Part shown: positions 12,601-24,400 of the stretch, piece by piece | How positions within the stretch are numbered: the stretch's first letter is position 1 | How the letters are laid out: every line of letters begins with the position of its first letter | DNA from: Lotus japonicus | Lineage: Eukaryota > Streptophyta > Magnoliopsida > Fabales > Fabaceae | Assembly: GCF_012489685.1 (NCBI RefSeq) | Contig: NC_080045.1 | Span: forward strand, 48,939,096 to 49,003,095 | Length of the DNA stretch: 64,000 bases | Reading direction: 5' to 3' | Position numbers and translations under genes: made by a program | The notes under the pieces: model-generated | The model's input: the letters and a program-made list of their open reading frames with translations, nothing else | What the model was told of the DNA's origin: nothing | Database searches by the model: none

Positions 12601-14672
12601 GAAAATTAAATGGTGTAAACAGGACTTGAACCCAGAACTAATGGAAAAATTTATTCATGTGCGCACCGCAGTGTGCTAAGTGGTGTAGGTTATCTGATAA
12701 TATATATTAACTTTACCACTTGGTTATAAGAAAAATATGCATAGTATCTAAATGAAAATAATAAACATGAGGGGGCGGCAACACCGGTGAACTACCCATG
12801 TCCTCCGCCTCTGTTTCATGTTATAGTTCAATCCTTGTCCATCATTGAATTTTCATCTCTCTTCAATACTTAACCCATAACCATAACTCTTTCTATCATC
12901 ATCTTTAATACATCTCACTTGGTCCAAATATTTGATTTTCTTTGTCTGCTTTTTGCAAGCTTATATATTTTTCGTTCTCTGTTTTTTTATTCCAAGATCT
13001 CTATAAAACGCCTTATAAGATTTGTGTTGAGCCAATGATATAAGGTCATCTTTTAGTATTATAGAGTTATTTTATTTTATTAAATATGTCAATGTACGTA
13101 CGTAGTCTCTTTATTGCTGTTTAGTCATAATTTGCATTTTTAGCATTAAGGATTTTTTTATTAATTTTCATCTATTTTACCTGTTTTACTAAAGTGACAT
13201 GATTTCTTGTTTGAGCTCGTTCTCTTTGCATATACATTTTCTTGACAATTCGAATGATCATATTGAAAAACATATTAAAGTTTCAGTCCGATCCAACAGT
13301 GAACGAATTTGCACGAGCCATTTTACGGATGGTCTCAGAATTGACAGCTTGCAGGTCAAGAAATGATGTAGTTTTTGGATGTTGGCCGCTTCTGTGCCAA
13401 GACTAGGCGTATATAGTTGTGCCCATGCTGTGTCAGAAAATTATAAAAAACAGTTTCTGTGATCAAATTCGGTACTTTTGACATCTCAGAGAGCTGGAGA
13501 CACATCTAAAGGCATCTTGGAGGATGCTTAGAGAGGATTTGTGGAGCTCTACTAGAGTTTTCATGTCTTCTTCTTGGTTTATTTTCATGTGTGGTTGAGC
13601 TTTCCTTGTACTAGGGCTGGCGTAATTAACCATTTTCTTTGTTTTAATTCTGTTTCAATTATATATATATATTTTTCTTATTTTTAATGAATCTCTTCTT
13701 TATTATTATTTACATCTGAGTGCACGTGATTGTTTTACTATTTCTAACGCAATTGAGAAAATTGTTTTGAAGTATACCTAAGAAGTGATTGTTGCACTTA
13801 CTCATTTAACATTACATCCGGATGGCGATGAAACGGCCCTAGCTCATCTGACACTGTACTTGAGCCATAAACCATGTTGCTTTAATTTTGGGCTATATGA
13901 TGTAGCATTAACACAAATTTGTCGTGTTGGGTCTACATACTAACAATGTTCGCTAGTATTGCCTTAATTATCAAAAACCTAACACAATCTTCCTCCTTTA
14001 TTTGGGCTCTACGTGCTAAAACTACAATATAGCTGCGATCAATCAACTACTTAAAAAAAAAACTGGATGTGAAGCTACTTACGTATTTCCCAAATAAAAA
14101 GGAATTTGGATTAAACAACTAAAGCATCTTAACTTTCCATCCATCTAAAAGCCAATCTTGTTAAGAAATACTTTTTTATGGGATGTACCAGTATCCAGGA
14201 AGCTCACCTAAGTTCCATTTGGTCAACAGAAATATTGATGAAATCAATTAGTATATATAGTTACTTTGTTTCTGTTTGTCATGGACTAAAGAATCCAAAT
14301 ATGTGTGTCATGACTCATGTGTGCATTTGTCGTCAAATCTCAAATCTCAATTTTTTTTTCATGGAAAATTTATAATTTATTTTTTTCCAGCTAACCTTGT
14401 CTAACAGAAGGAAATCAGCAAACAAGGGAAGAATTTGTGATAGTGTTTTATCATCATTTAAATAATAACTTATTGTACCAAAAATAATGAATATTTTGAA
14501 TACGCCTACCCAAGTTATTGTTTTTTTATGCACATGGAATCGATCAAGCTTTGTTTTCTTGGTATATACATGCATCATCATATATTTTTCTATGTCATGA
14601 CTCATGAGCTTAGTTAGGATGACACTTGTCCAGTTGTCCCACCATGTGTCCAGTGAGATCCCTTGGATTGCT
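9601..14672. other. Long intergenic stretch without a recognisable gene
   Basis: The only short frames seen are uncharacteristic. About 10310-10440 is a pyrimidine-rich low-complexity tract that would read as polyproline. About 13260-13640 is less AT-rich and has the look of an old LTR or other repeat fragment (GGCCGCTTCTGTGCCAAGAC region), but I cannot assign it. I see no RNA gene. Confidence 0.4.
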
Positions 14673-14684
14673 TCTATATATATA
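14673..14684 (+). promoter_or_regulatory. TATA box of the DUF1442 gene
   Basis: CTATATATATAA lies 103 bp upstream of the ATG at 14787. The spacing fits a plant core promoter with a leader of about 70-80 nt. Confidence 0.55.
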
Positions 14685-14786
14685 ACTGCAAGAACCAAAC
14701 CTAAGGCATTCATCACTTGCACCAATCAAAATCCTCTTCTATCCAAAAAAGTCTTCTCTCAAAGTCCTCTTCCATTAAAGTGAATC

Positions 14787-15594
14787 ATGGCTTGCTGGTC
14801 TGCAGAAAATGCCACAAAGGCCTATCTCAACACTTTGAAAATGGTGAGTTATAGCCTGATCAGATCAGCTTATTTTTCGTCAGATTCAATTGCTTGCTTG
14901 CAGCTATTATTGAATGTCTATCTTCAGAATCTTAATGTATATAGTATTTAATTTGTGTTCTTTCTTTCAGGGTCAAAAGGCAAAAGAGCCAAATGTAGCT
15001 GAGTTCATATCAGCACTAGCTGCTGGAAACAATGCACAACTTATGGTTGTGGCATGTGCTTCTGCAGCAGACTCCAACACACTAGCCTTGGTTGCTGCTG
15101 CTCATCAAACTGGTGGAAAAGTCATTTGCATTGTGAGTGGACATGAAGAACTCAATGCCTCCAAAATTGCACTGGGAGTTGCTTCTCATCATGTTCAATT
15201 CATGGTTGGAGAAGCTCAGAAACTGCTTCTATCAGATAAATTTGTAGCAGCAGATTTTTTGGTCATTGACTGTAACCTTGAGAATCATGAAGAGATTCTG
15301 AAAGCAGTTCAAGAGGGTAGTAGGGAGAAAAATGGCACAGTGGTTGTGGGATACAATGCATTTAGCTGCAGAGGATCTTGGTTGTCATCATGTGGATCAA
15401 AAACAAAAACTCAGCTTCTGCCTATAGGAGAAGGGCTTCTGGTAACAAGATTTGGAGTAAGTGACAATAGTCCCAAACATGGTAGCAGAATGGGGAAGAT
15501 GAAGAGCCGTTGGGTTGTTAAAGTGGATAAATGCACAGGGGAGGAACATGTGTTTAGGGTCAGATTTCCTCATGGGAAAGTGATTCAAGCTTAA
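14787..15594 (+). CDS. DUF1442 family protein
   Basis: Two exons, 14787-14843 and 14971-15594, encode 226 residues. The start MACWSAENATKAYLNTLKM and the single early intron are typical of this plant-specific family (At1g62840 and At2g45360 type). The body has the methyltransferase-like alpha/beta pattern of the family: ISALAAGNNAQLMVVACASA near the N terminus, LVAAAHQTGGKVICIV, FLVIDCNLENHEEIL, and a C-terminal basic segment ending in HGKVIQA. The biochemical role of the family is not established to my knowledge, and no signal peptide or membrane segment is visible. A TATA box lies at 14673-14684. The gene looks intact, with standard GT-AG borders. Confidence 0.93.
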
Positions 15595-17186
15595 TCAAAT
15601 TGTTGTTAACTTGTGCACAAACAAGACTAGATTATTAGCCCCATCCAACTTCCTCTCTTGGCAAAAGTGATGGAGTGCTAGATTTTGCTTCTATTGAGAA
15701 TCACTAGGAGTTAGTCTTATTTTTGTAATGTATATAGCAAATTATAAATATATGTTGAATTTATTGGACAGACTTGTTATGCTTTGCAAATGTTTACCAA
15801 TGAACAGAAATTATAGACTCCTGGTCAAATCAAATTGTCACTTTCCTTTTGGCCATAACTGAATGCCTTTCTGAAATTTCTCAAGGGTTCAAGGAATTTG
15901 AAGTCACAAGGGCATGTAAATTTTAGAAATCTCTATTTAGAAGGGTTTTTGCAGGAATTGAAAGGGAAGATTAAAGAAAAGATTGATTATTTCAAAAGAG
16001 TATAAATACTATTTCCAATAGAATAATCAAATTCTAGATCTCTCATCATAGGGGTCCAAAGCCCGGGTAAAGGAAGAGGGTTGTGTTAGGTCTTCTGCAG
16101 CCAACGTAAAACTAGTCAATATCTTTAATATAGATTTGTCAAACTAACGAACACATAAATACATTTTTATTAATATTATTGAGAATCAATTTCAGACCTC
16201 TTCCTCAAATCCAATTCTACCTGAGCACTTGAGCTAGGCCTCTTCCTTACCAGAAAGTAATAGCAGGGGAAAAAGTTCATCTAAGATCACATCAACAAAT
16301 AAGCTGCCAGCTTCTTGTCATAGTTTTCTTCCAAGCCAAGATTTGGTTAATTTATTCTTTCAAATTTATGCAAAAAGAGCATTCTTAGTAACTGTAAAAC
16401 TTCTTCACTCAAATTATTAGATTTGATGTTCTTTTCCACCCTTTTCACTGTTTCCAAAAATCTGTCTATAAACTGAGCCTGGATTATTTAGTTAAACCCA
16501 AAGGCAGACACTAAGACGTGTTTCGCTAACATCCATTTACACTGATGTAAACAAACATTCACAAAGATTTAAAGCTAAAAAATCAACGAAACTCTTCTTA
16601 TAAATTATATTGAAAGTTCGTTCACGCGGCGGTACTCAATTGATATTCAAACCCTCAACAAGTGCATGTGAGTTGTGACCATTGAGCATTCACGTGAAGG
16701 AGATGCAACCAAAACGGTCCCTGTTGTATTATCAGCAATGTTTGTGCAGACAACACGCTGTCCACACAACAAGAGTACCTTAAACTCAGTTGTTTAGTGC
16801 CCACTCTAATTCATTTAAAATCACTTTGGCCAAACTGCTAACAGTTCTAACGTGGGGTTTGTGTGGTTTTGTCTCTGTAAATTGCAACAAAAGCCTTGGT
16901 ATAATGCTGGCTGATTAGTTGGATTGTACCATCAGGTAAGTGTGTCAGAATTCATTAATAACTTGTTTACTTAGAACTTAACAACAGCTATCCATGCCAA
17001 CATGTTTTGGGAATCACTTCCAGCATTAACATGTGTCATGTGAGCTTAACAAGACTTGTCTTCTGATATTGTAACGATTGATTAGTATAACAAGACTTGT
17101 CTTCTAATCAACTTGCAATATAAAATATCAAAATAAAACAAATATTGATGCTATTTATACTTTTATTATTATTTTTAAAAATAATA
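15595..17186. other. Intergenic, nothing recognised
   Basis: I see no open frame of useful length, no RNA gene and no clear repeat in this stretch, which separates the DUF1442 gene from the LINE relic. Confidence 0.4.
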
Positions 17187-17745
17187 GAATTGCTTGGAAG
17201 TTTGAAGGCCCATGGACTGGATGGCTTTAATGATCTCTTCTTCAAGAGCCATTGGGTACAATCAAGGATGGACTTTGTAAGGTACAGTATTTTAGCATTG
17301 GATATTTGAATCCTTAGCTTCTGATATCAATGAAATTCTGGCAACTCTTTGTACCTATGATCTGTGCCCATGAATGTGTTGCTCAATACAGGCCCATTAG
17401 TTGTTGCAACTTTGCCATAAATTAATTTCCAGAATCAAGGTGACTAGACTAAAAGGGTAGATGGGCAAGCTTATATCTCCAATCAAAGTGCATTTGTAGG
17501 GGGAAGACTAATCCAGGACAACATCTTGATTGCTGGGAGGTGTTTCATAGTCTAAAGAATAAGGAAAGGATGTGTAGGAACTATGTTGCTATTAAACTTG
17601 ATATGTGAGCAAGACAATTGATCATGTGGAGTTGGATTTACTTGAGAGGGTACTCCTAGGGCTTATGGTTTTCATAGAAGATGAGTCTCCCTCATTATGA
17701 ATCTGGTTAGAGGTGTGTCCTACTTACAAGCTCAAAATTGATGGA
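17187..17745 (+). pseudogene. LINE reverse-transcriptase relic
   Basis: Frame-disrupted but readable pieces of a plant L1-type reverse transcriptase appear in the right order. KAHGLDGFNDLFFKSHW (about 17202) corresponds to the conserved PGPDGF...FFK.HW block. RPISCCN-like residues follow near 17391, then LISPIQSAFVGGRLIQDNIL (about 17474) and YVAIKLDM (about 17581), and an SLIMNLVRGVSY-like block near 17690. Several stops and shifts mean it is dead. No poly-A tail or target duplication was found, so the ends are approximate. Confidence 0.8.
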
Positions 17746-18476
17746 TTTACATCTAGAAAACTGACCCCACAGATTTTAACTATCAGAATCTAGCATACTT
17801 GGCAAAGCAAGTCTTAAAATGAGGATGATTAAGTCCGGACTCCAACATTTTGAAAGGCTTGGGTTGGGACCAGCAATAATGATTGAAGATGTACCAAAAA
17901 GAAACCTTTAAAGTGAAATTTTTTACTTTGTAAAACTTGTGAGTTAGACCCCACACCTGTGAATGATCATTCCTTCTTTGGTAAAAATAACTCTATAGTG
18001 CAAAAGCTTTCTAGGGAATATGGTAAAGATAGGAAAATTAATGATCCTAATTCAGAGTTGTACAGTACAGTTAGTGGGAAAATTATGTGTATGTTCGGAT
18101 ATTAGTTGATTGCAGCGTTGATAGGTTTTTAACTCATAAGACGATATTCTTTCACTTTTTGTCTTAAAGTGAATGCTAATATCCGTTTGCACCGGTGCCA
18201 ACGGTATCCAAAAATAGCTAAATTCCTTGTACCTTTAAAAATGACATTCAACATAGTAACATGTGATTTGAGGAGAGCAATGCCCCTTTTCTAATCTACA
18301 ACATAACAGGCATTCACATTAAAGCAAGTCCTTGGACAAGGATACAGAACAATCTCATTCCCTAAAAGTTCAGTTCACCACCAAGAGTAGTTAGTACTAA
18401 CTTCTCATCTCATCACCCACTCACCACCACAAAGGCCACTGTGGGGATCAAGGGAGAAGTAATTCAATCATTAAAA
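17746..18476. other. 3' flank of the receptor kinase gene
   Basis: No gene is seen. The right part should contain the 3' UTR and polyadenylation site of the minus-strand receptor kinase gene. Confidence 0.4.
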
Positions 18477-21400
18477 TCAGAGACAGCTACTACAGTTGCC
18501 TAGTTCTTGAACAATGGCTTCCATGGATGGCCTCTCAAAAGGAGAGTCATGGGAGCAAAGCAAAGCTATTTTTACTAGTTTAGCTGCCTCATATTCAAAG
18601 AATCTGCCATGGAGATTCGGGTCAATAAATTCGTTGAACCTGAAGGATTCTGCAGCAAGCCTTATTGAGCTAGTTATCTTCTGCTTCCCTGAAAGAATCT
18701 GGAAAACCAGCACCCCAAAGGCATAAACATCACTTGTCTCGGTAAATCGGCCAGTGTTTGTGTATTCAGGAGCAAGGTAACCTTTTGCTGCACTAGCCTT
18801 AAGTGCAGAGAAGACAATGTCATTAGTGAGAAGCTTGTAGAGACCAGAATCTGCCAGCAATGGATTGTTACGTTGATCAATGAGAACCTTGTCAGCTGAG
18901 ATGTTTTGGTGCACAATAACTGGTTTGTTTACTTTGTATGCATGTAAATATGCCATACCTGATTAAGAAAACAATGTTTTAGTAAAATATAACTTCAAAT
19001 TACATTCAGTAATACAAAGATCAAATGTCTATTACTAGTCACTGCATTGTATATTTTGATATCTTAAAAATTGACGTAGCATGTTTGGATCAGCTTATTT
19101 TTCCTCAGAATCACCTCTGGGACCCAGAAGCTTCTTCCCAGATTGATTTTGAATTTGGAATCAATTGTAAAAGGATTTCCAAACATGCTACTAGTGTCAA
19201 AAGTTATAAGAAAGTGATTTGGTAAAAAGGAAGGATAGAAGGGTAACCTTTAGCAATCCCTTTCACAATAGAAACTCTAGTGGACCATTCAAGGACTTCT
19301 CCATCACCTTCCTCAATATCTAGAAAGCTTGACAGGTTTCCATTAGAAACAAAATCATAAATCAGAAAGCATTCACCTCTTCCCCTTGAACAGCAAAAAC
19401 CTCTCAACCTCACCAAATTATCATTCCTCAGTGAGGTCAAAATGTTCAATCCCTTTAAAAACTCAGCCTCATCAGACTTGCAACTAGTTTTACTAATGCT
19501 CTTCACAGCAACCACAGATCCATCTCTTAAAACCCCTTTGTATGTTGCACTGAAGTTACTCTTGCCCAGCAAATTCAACTCTGAGAAATATTGAGTAGTT
19601 GACTCCACTTCTTCCAAGTGGAACCTGGAACTCTGGAACATATCTTTGCTACCCCCATTGAAACTCAAACTCCTATAATCAGCCAAAGGGTCCCATCCAG
19701 AAGAGTACTCAAGGCTAACCAAAGGAGATCCATTTTTCCTGTATATTCCCTTGGCTTCATCAATACTTGGATGGCTATCAGAGCCATGAAAAGAACTTCC
19801 AAGCTTTTGTTTTCGCCGGCGATATAGCATGAAGGTTAAACCACCAATTGCAGACATTGCAATTATTACCACAAGTACGCCAATAGCAACTGATGTGGCT
19901 TTTTTGGATTTTGATGAATTAAGGCACTGAGTTCCATTGCAAGGTAACTCCACATTTGCAGTTTCTGGGATATCTCTTGTTGATGCTCCATAAGGTTCAG
20001 GTCTTCTTGCATTGACATGTTCTGAACCATTGCAAGTTTTCAAGGATGGAAACCCAACTCCACATAATCCCAGATTGTCTTCATACAAAAATCCAGCATC
20101 TAGTCTCTCAAGAGCTACATTTAACAAAGAAAAAGCAAATAAAAAAACAATCTAGAATGAGCAAAACATATTACTGAGTTCATGTTTGGATACATAGTGG
20201 AAGATAACGGTGAAACTAAAATCACGGTGGACAGATGCAACTTCCCTTAGCTTTTGCAGCTGTGTCCACCATGATTTTGACCGCACCGTGTTTTTCACCG
20301 TATATCCAATCATGCATAAAATTGAAAGAACCAACAAAATTGAATATCTCCAGTAACATTATTATTACCAGAAGGTACATTCCCAGAAAGTGTATTGTTG
20401 TGAACATCCAGAACTTTCAGTGAAGGAGCATCAGCTAGGCTAGTGGGAATGGAACCAAAAAGATTATTAGAGCTCAAATCTACCCTCACCAGCATACCCA
20501 AATCACCCAGACTAGCAGGGATAGCACCAGTTAACTGGTTTGACTGCAAAGCAACAACACTAAGCTTTTCCAAAGCACCAAGCTGTGTAGGTATGCTTCC
20601 TGTTAACTGATTGTAACAAAGCTGCAAAACTGCAAACCAAGTGAAAAGGGGAAAAATAAGAAAGTTGCCAAGTTTGGACCACCAAAAAAGCATTATACCT
20701 GATCAAAGCTGAAAATATCAATAGGTAAGTAAAACTGAATTCAAAAGCAAGATGCAACAATATTTGGGAATAAGTGGAAGAGAGCACATAAAAATGGTAC
20801 AATTAGTAAACACAATGATGGAAACCCAAAACAGAAAATAGAACTGAAGGAATGAAACAGTAATCAGGATTGTTTATTGATGAATTGGAAATCGTTACAG
20901 AGAAGGAAAAAGCCTTTCCTAAACTGACCAGAGCCAAGCTCCTATAGGAAGCTATTGCTTCCTACTCATTACTACACGCTCAATGATTTCAGAATGCCTT
21001 CCCTACCTCTCACTACCTTCCTTATATTATGGAATGGATTACAATCCTACCTCCCCTCTCTCTCGCCAGCTCACCAGCTGTGCTGTTAGTTAGTTACTAC
21101 TCCCTTTGTCCCTTTTGCCCCTTCTAGAGTATACCTTCCACTCTTTGGGCTTCGACCCCACATGGGCTAATGACTCACTTGGGCCAGCTGCTGGATCATA
21201 GTTCCTAATAATGCCGCCGTCTGAACTCACAACCTTGTCCCCAAGGTTGAAGTTTGGGTATAAACTCATGATGGTGAGGGCATCCTCCCAGGTAGCCTCC
21301 TCAGCAGTTTTGCCTTGCCATTTAATTAGTAGCTGCTGAATGGTGTCACCCTGCAACTTCACCAGGCGAGTGGCTAAAACAGTGGCGGGTGTGTCCTTGT

Positions 21401-24400
21401 CATCACACTCGCCCTCCAATTGATCTGGCAAATCTGCTTCTGCAGAGTAGTCCCCAATCGCCTTCTTGAGCAATGACACATGAAACACAGGATGAACTCG
21501 CGATCCTTCTGGTAAACGTAACCTGTAAGCCACCGCACCCACACGAGCCACGATAGGATAAGGCCCATAGTATCGGGCTGCCAGCTTTGCATGAACCCGG
21601 GTTACTACAGATTGTTGACGATGTGCGCGAAGCTTCACAAAGACCCATTCCCCGACAGTAAATGATTTTTCAACCCGCTTAGTGTCAGCTTGTGACTTCA
21701 TTCGACCCTGGGCTCGCAAGAGTTGTGCCTTCAACTGGCGCAGAACCTCATCTCGATCAACCAATTCACGTTGCACTGCGTCAACCCTGGTCTCGCCGAG
21801 TCCCCAACGTGTGATTGCTGGGGGTTTGCGTCCATAAACAACCTCGAACGGGGTCATATGTGTGGCTGAGTGGTAAGATGTATTGAACCAATACTCAGCC
21901 CAATGGATCCAAGTTGCCCACGTTTTAGGTTGATCAGCCGAAAAACAACGCAAATACGTTTCCAAACAGCGATTTACGACTTCCGTTTGTCCATCCGATT
22001 CGGGGTGGTACGCGGAACTCATATTCAACTGTGTGCCCTGCAACCGGAAAAGCTCTTTCCAGAAATGACTCATAAATACTGGGTCCCGGTCGCTCACAAT
22101 GGTTGAGGGAACTCCATGCAAACGTATGACTTCTTTGGCAAACAATTCAGCGATGCTCTTCGCAGTATAGGGGTGCTTCAGCGGAATGAAGTGACAGAAT
22201 TTGGATAGGCGATCCACGACCACTAGCACTGCCTCGTATCCCCTGGATTTAGGTAGGCCAGTTATGAAATCAATCGAGAGATCTTCCCACACCTGATTTG
22301 GGATGGGTAGAGGCTGCAGCAAGCCTGCGGGCGATGAGGCCATGTACTTTTGTCTTTGGCATGTATCACAGCTACGAACAAACTCTTGCACCGTGTTCTT
22401 CATGCCTACCCAATAGATGTTGGCCGCGAGCCGCCGATAGGTGCGGAGAAATCCGGAGTGCCCGCCATGTGGGGTGGCATGAAATTCCTTTAACATCTGT
22501 GGAATTAGAGAGGAAGTATGTGACAAAACCAGCCTCCCTTTGTACAACAGAATCCCCTGCTGTAGACTGAATTCCGGATGAGTTGATGGGTCATTTTGTA
22601 ACTCCATGATCACATGCTTAAGTTTTGCATCCTGCTGAACCTCTGTTGCTATCAACTGGTGATCTTCCCAGCGCGGGTACGTGCACACGGTCCTGATCTC
22701 ACCATATTCCCCAACGCGCGATAGCGCATCTGCTCCCTTATTTAACTTCCCAGGTTTATAAACGATATCAAAGTCATACCCCAATAGCTTCGCGGCCCAA
22801 TTCTGTTGTTCCCCAGTAATAATCTTTTGATGGAGCAACTCTTTAAGACTCTTCTGATCAGTAGACACCAGAAATTTCCGTCCCAATAAGTAAGGACGCC
22901 AATGCTGTATCGCCAAAGCTACTGCCATAAGCTCTTTCTCATAGGCGGACTTAGCGAGGTTCCGTGGTCCTAAGGCCTTGCTATAGTATGCTATGGGTTT
23001 CTTGTCTTGCATCAAAATCGCCCCGAGGCCACACCCTGACGCATCACACTCAATTAGGAATTCTTTCTCAAAATCTGGAAGTGCCAAAACAGGGGCCGTT
23101 GTGAGCTTCCCTTTTAGAGTTTCAAATGCATTTTGTGCTGCAGCTCCCCACTGAAAAGCATCTTTCTTTGTCAAATCTGTGAGTGGCCTTGCTATTTTCC
23201 CATAATCCCGAATAAATTTCCTGTAGTAACCGGTTAATCCAAGAAAACCTCTCACCCCTTTTACATTCTTGGGCACGGGCCAACTCTTGACACTCGCCAC
23301 CTTGCTAGGATCAACCGCCACTCCCTGTGCTGAAATCAGGTGCCCCAAGTATTCCACTGAGTCTTGCGCAAACTGACATTTCTTCTTGTTTGCTGTCAAG
23401 TGTTGCTGTTGGAGGAGTTGTAAGACCTTCTCAAGATGCAATAGGTGCTTTTCCCAATCGCTGCTATACACTAGAATATCATCAAAAAATACAAGCACTC
23501 CCTTCCGGAGCATGGGACGAAAAACTGCGTTCATCAAACTCTGAAACGTCGATGGTGCGTTCATGAGACCGAACGGCATTACGAGGAATTCGTAGTGCCC
23601 TTCATGGGTACGAAATGCCGTTTTATGCACATCCTCTGCCCTTACGCGAACCTGATGATACCCCGACTTGAGATCAAGCTTTGAGAAAAATTTAGCACCA
23701 TTCAACTCATCGAGCAGCTCTTCAATTACAGGAATGGGAAACTTATCAGGGACTGTTACCTTATTGAGTGCGCGGTAATCCACGCACATACGCCATGACT
23801 GGTCCTTCTTCTTGACCAAGAGCACTGGACTGGAGTAAGCGCTTGAGCTATGTCGTATGATGCCGGCTGACAACATCTCCTGAACCTGCCTTTCAATTTC
23901 ATTTTTATGGGTATGGGAATAACGATATGGTCTGACGTTGACTGGTCCCTGCCCTTCCTTTATGTTGATACAATGCTCTTTGCCTCGACTCGGGGGTAGC
24001 CCCTCCTGAGCTTCAAACACACTGTCATACTCTTGCAACAACTTCTGCAAGCTTTCCTGTTGCGCTGCCTCTAGATGCTGACCTTTGGGAACCTCATGCC
24101 GGTGCTCCAAGAGTCCAAACGCTAGCTTGCTGTCAAGGTCAGACCTTCTCAGGATGCTTTGCAACGCCCCCATGGAACTTACGCCAGCACTAAGACCCTG
24201 TAGCCTTACCCACTGTGTGCCGTGCCAGAAACTCATAGTATGCTTTCCCCAATTAGCAATTGTATCTCCCAACGTCTTGAGCCATTCAATTCCTAGCACA
24301 ATATCAGGGCCTCCCAGATCAAACAAATGGGGTGTGCACGAGAACTTGTAATCCCCAATCTCCAGGTCAAGCTCCTTACACTTACCTCTGGTGTGAGTCT

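Noticed and set aside
13265..13640. LTR-like GC-richer patch
   Set aside because: No partner LTR, target duplication or coding relic was found, so I do not list it as an element.
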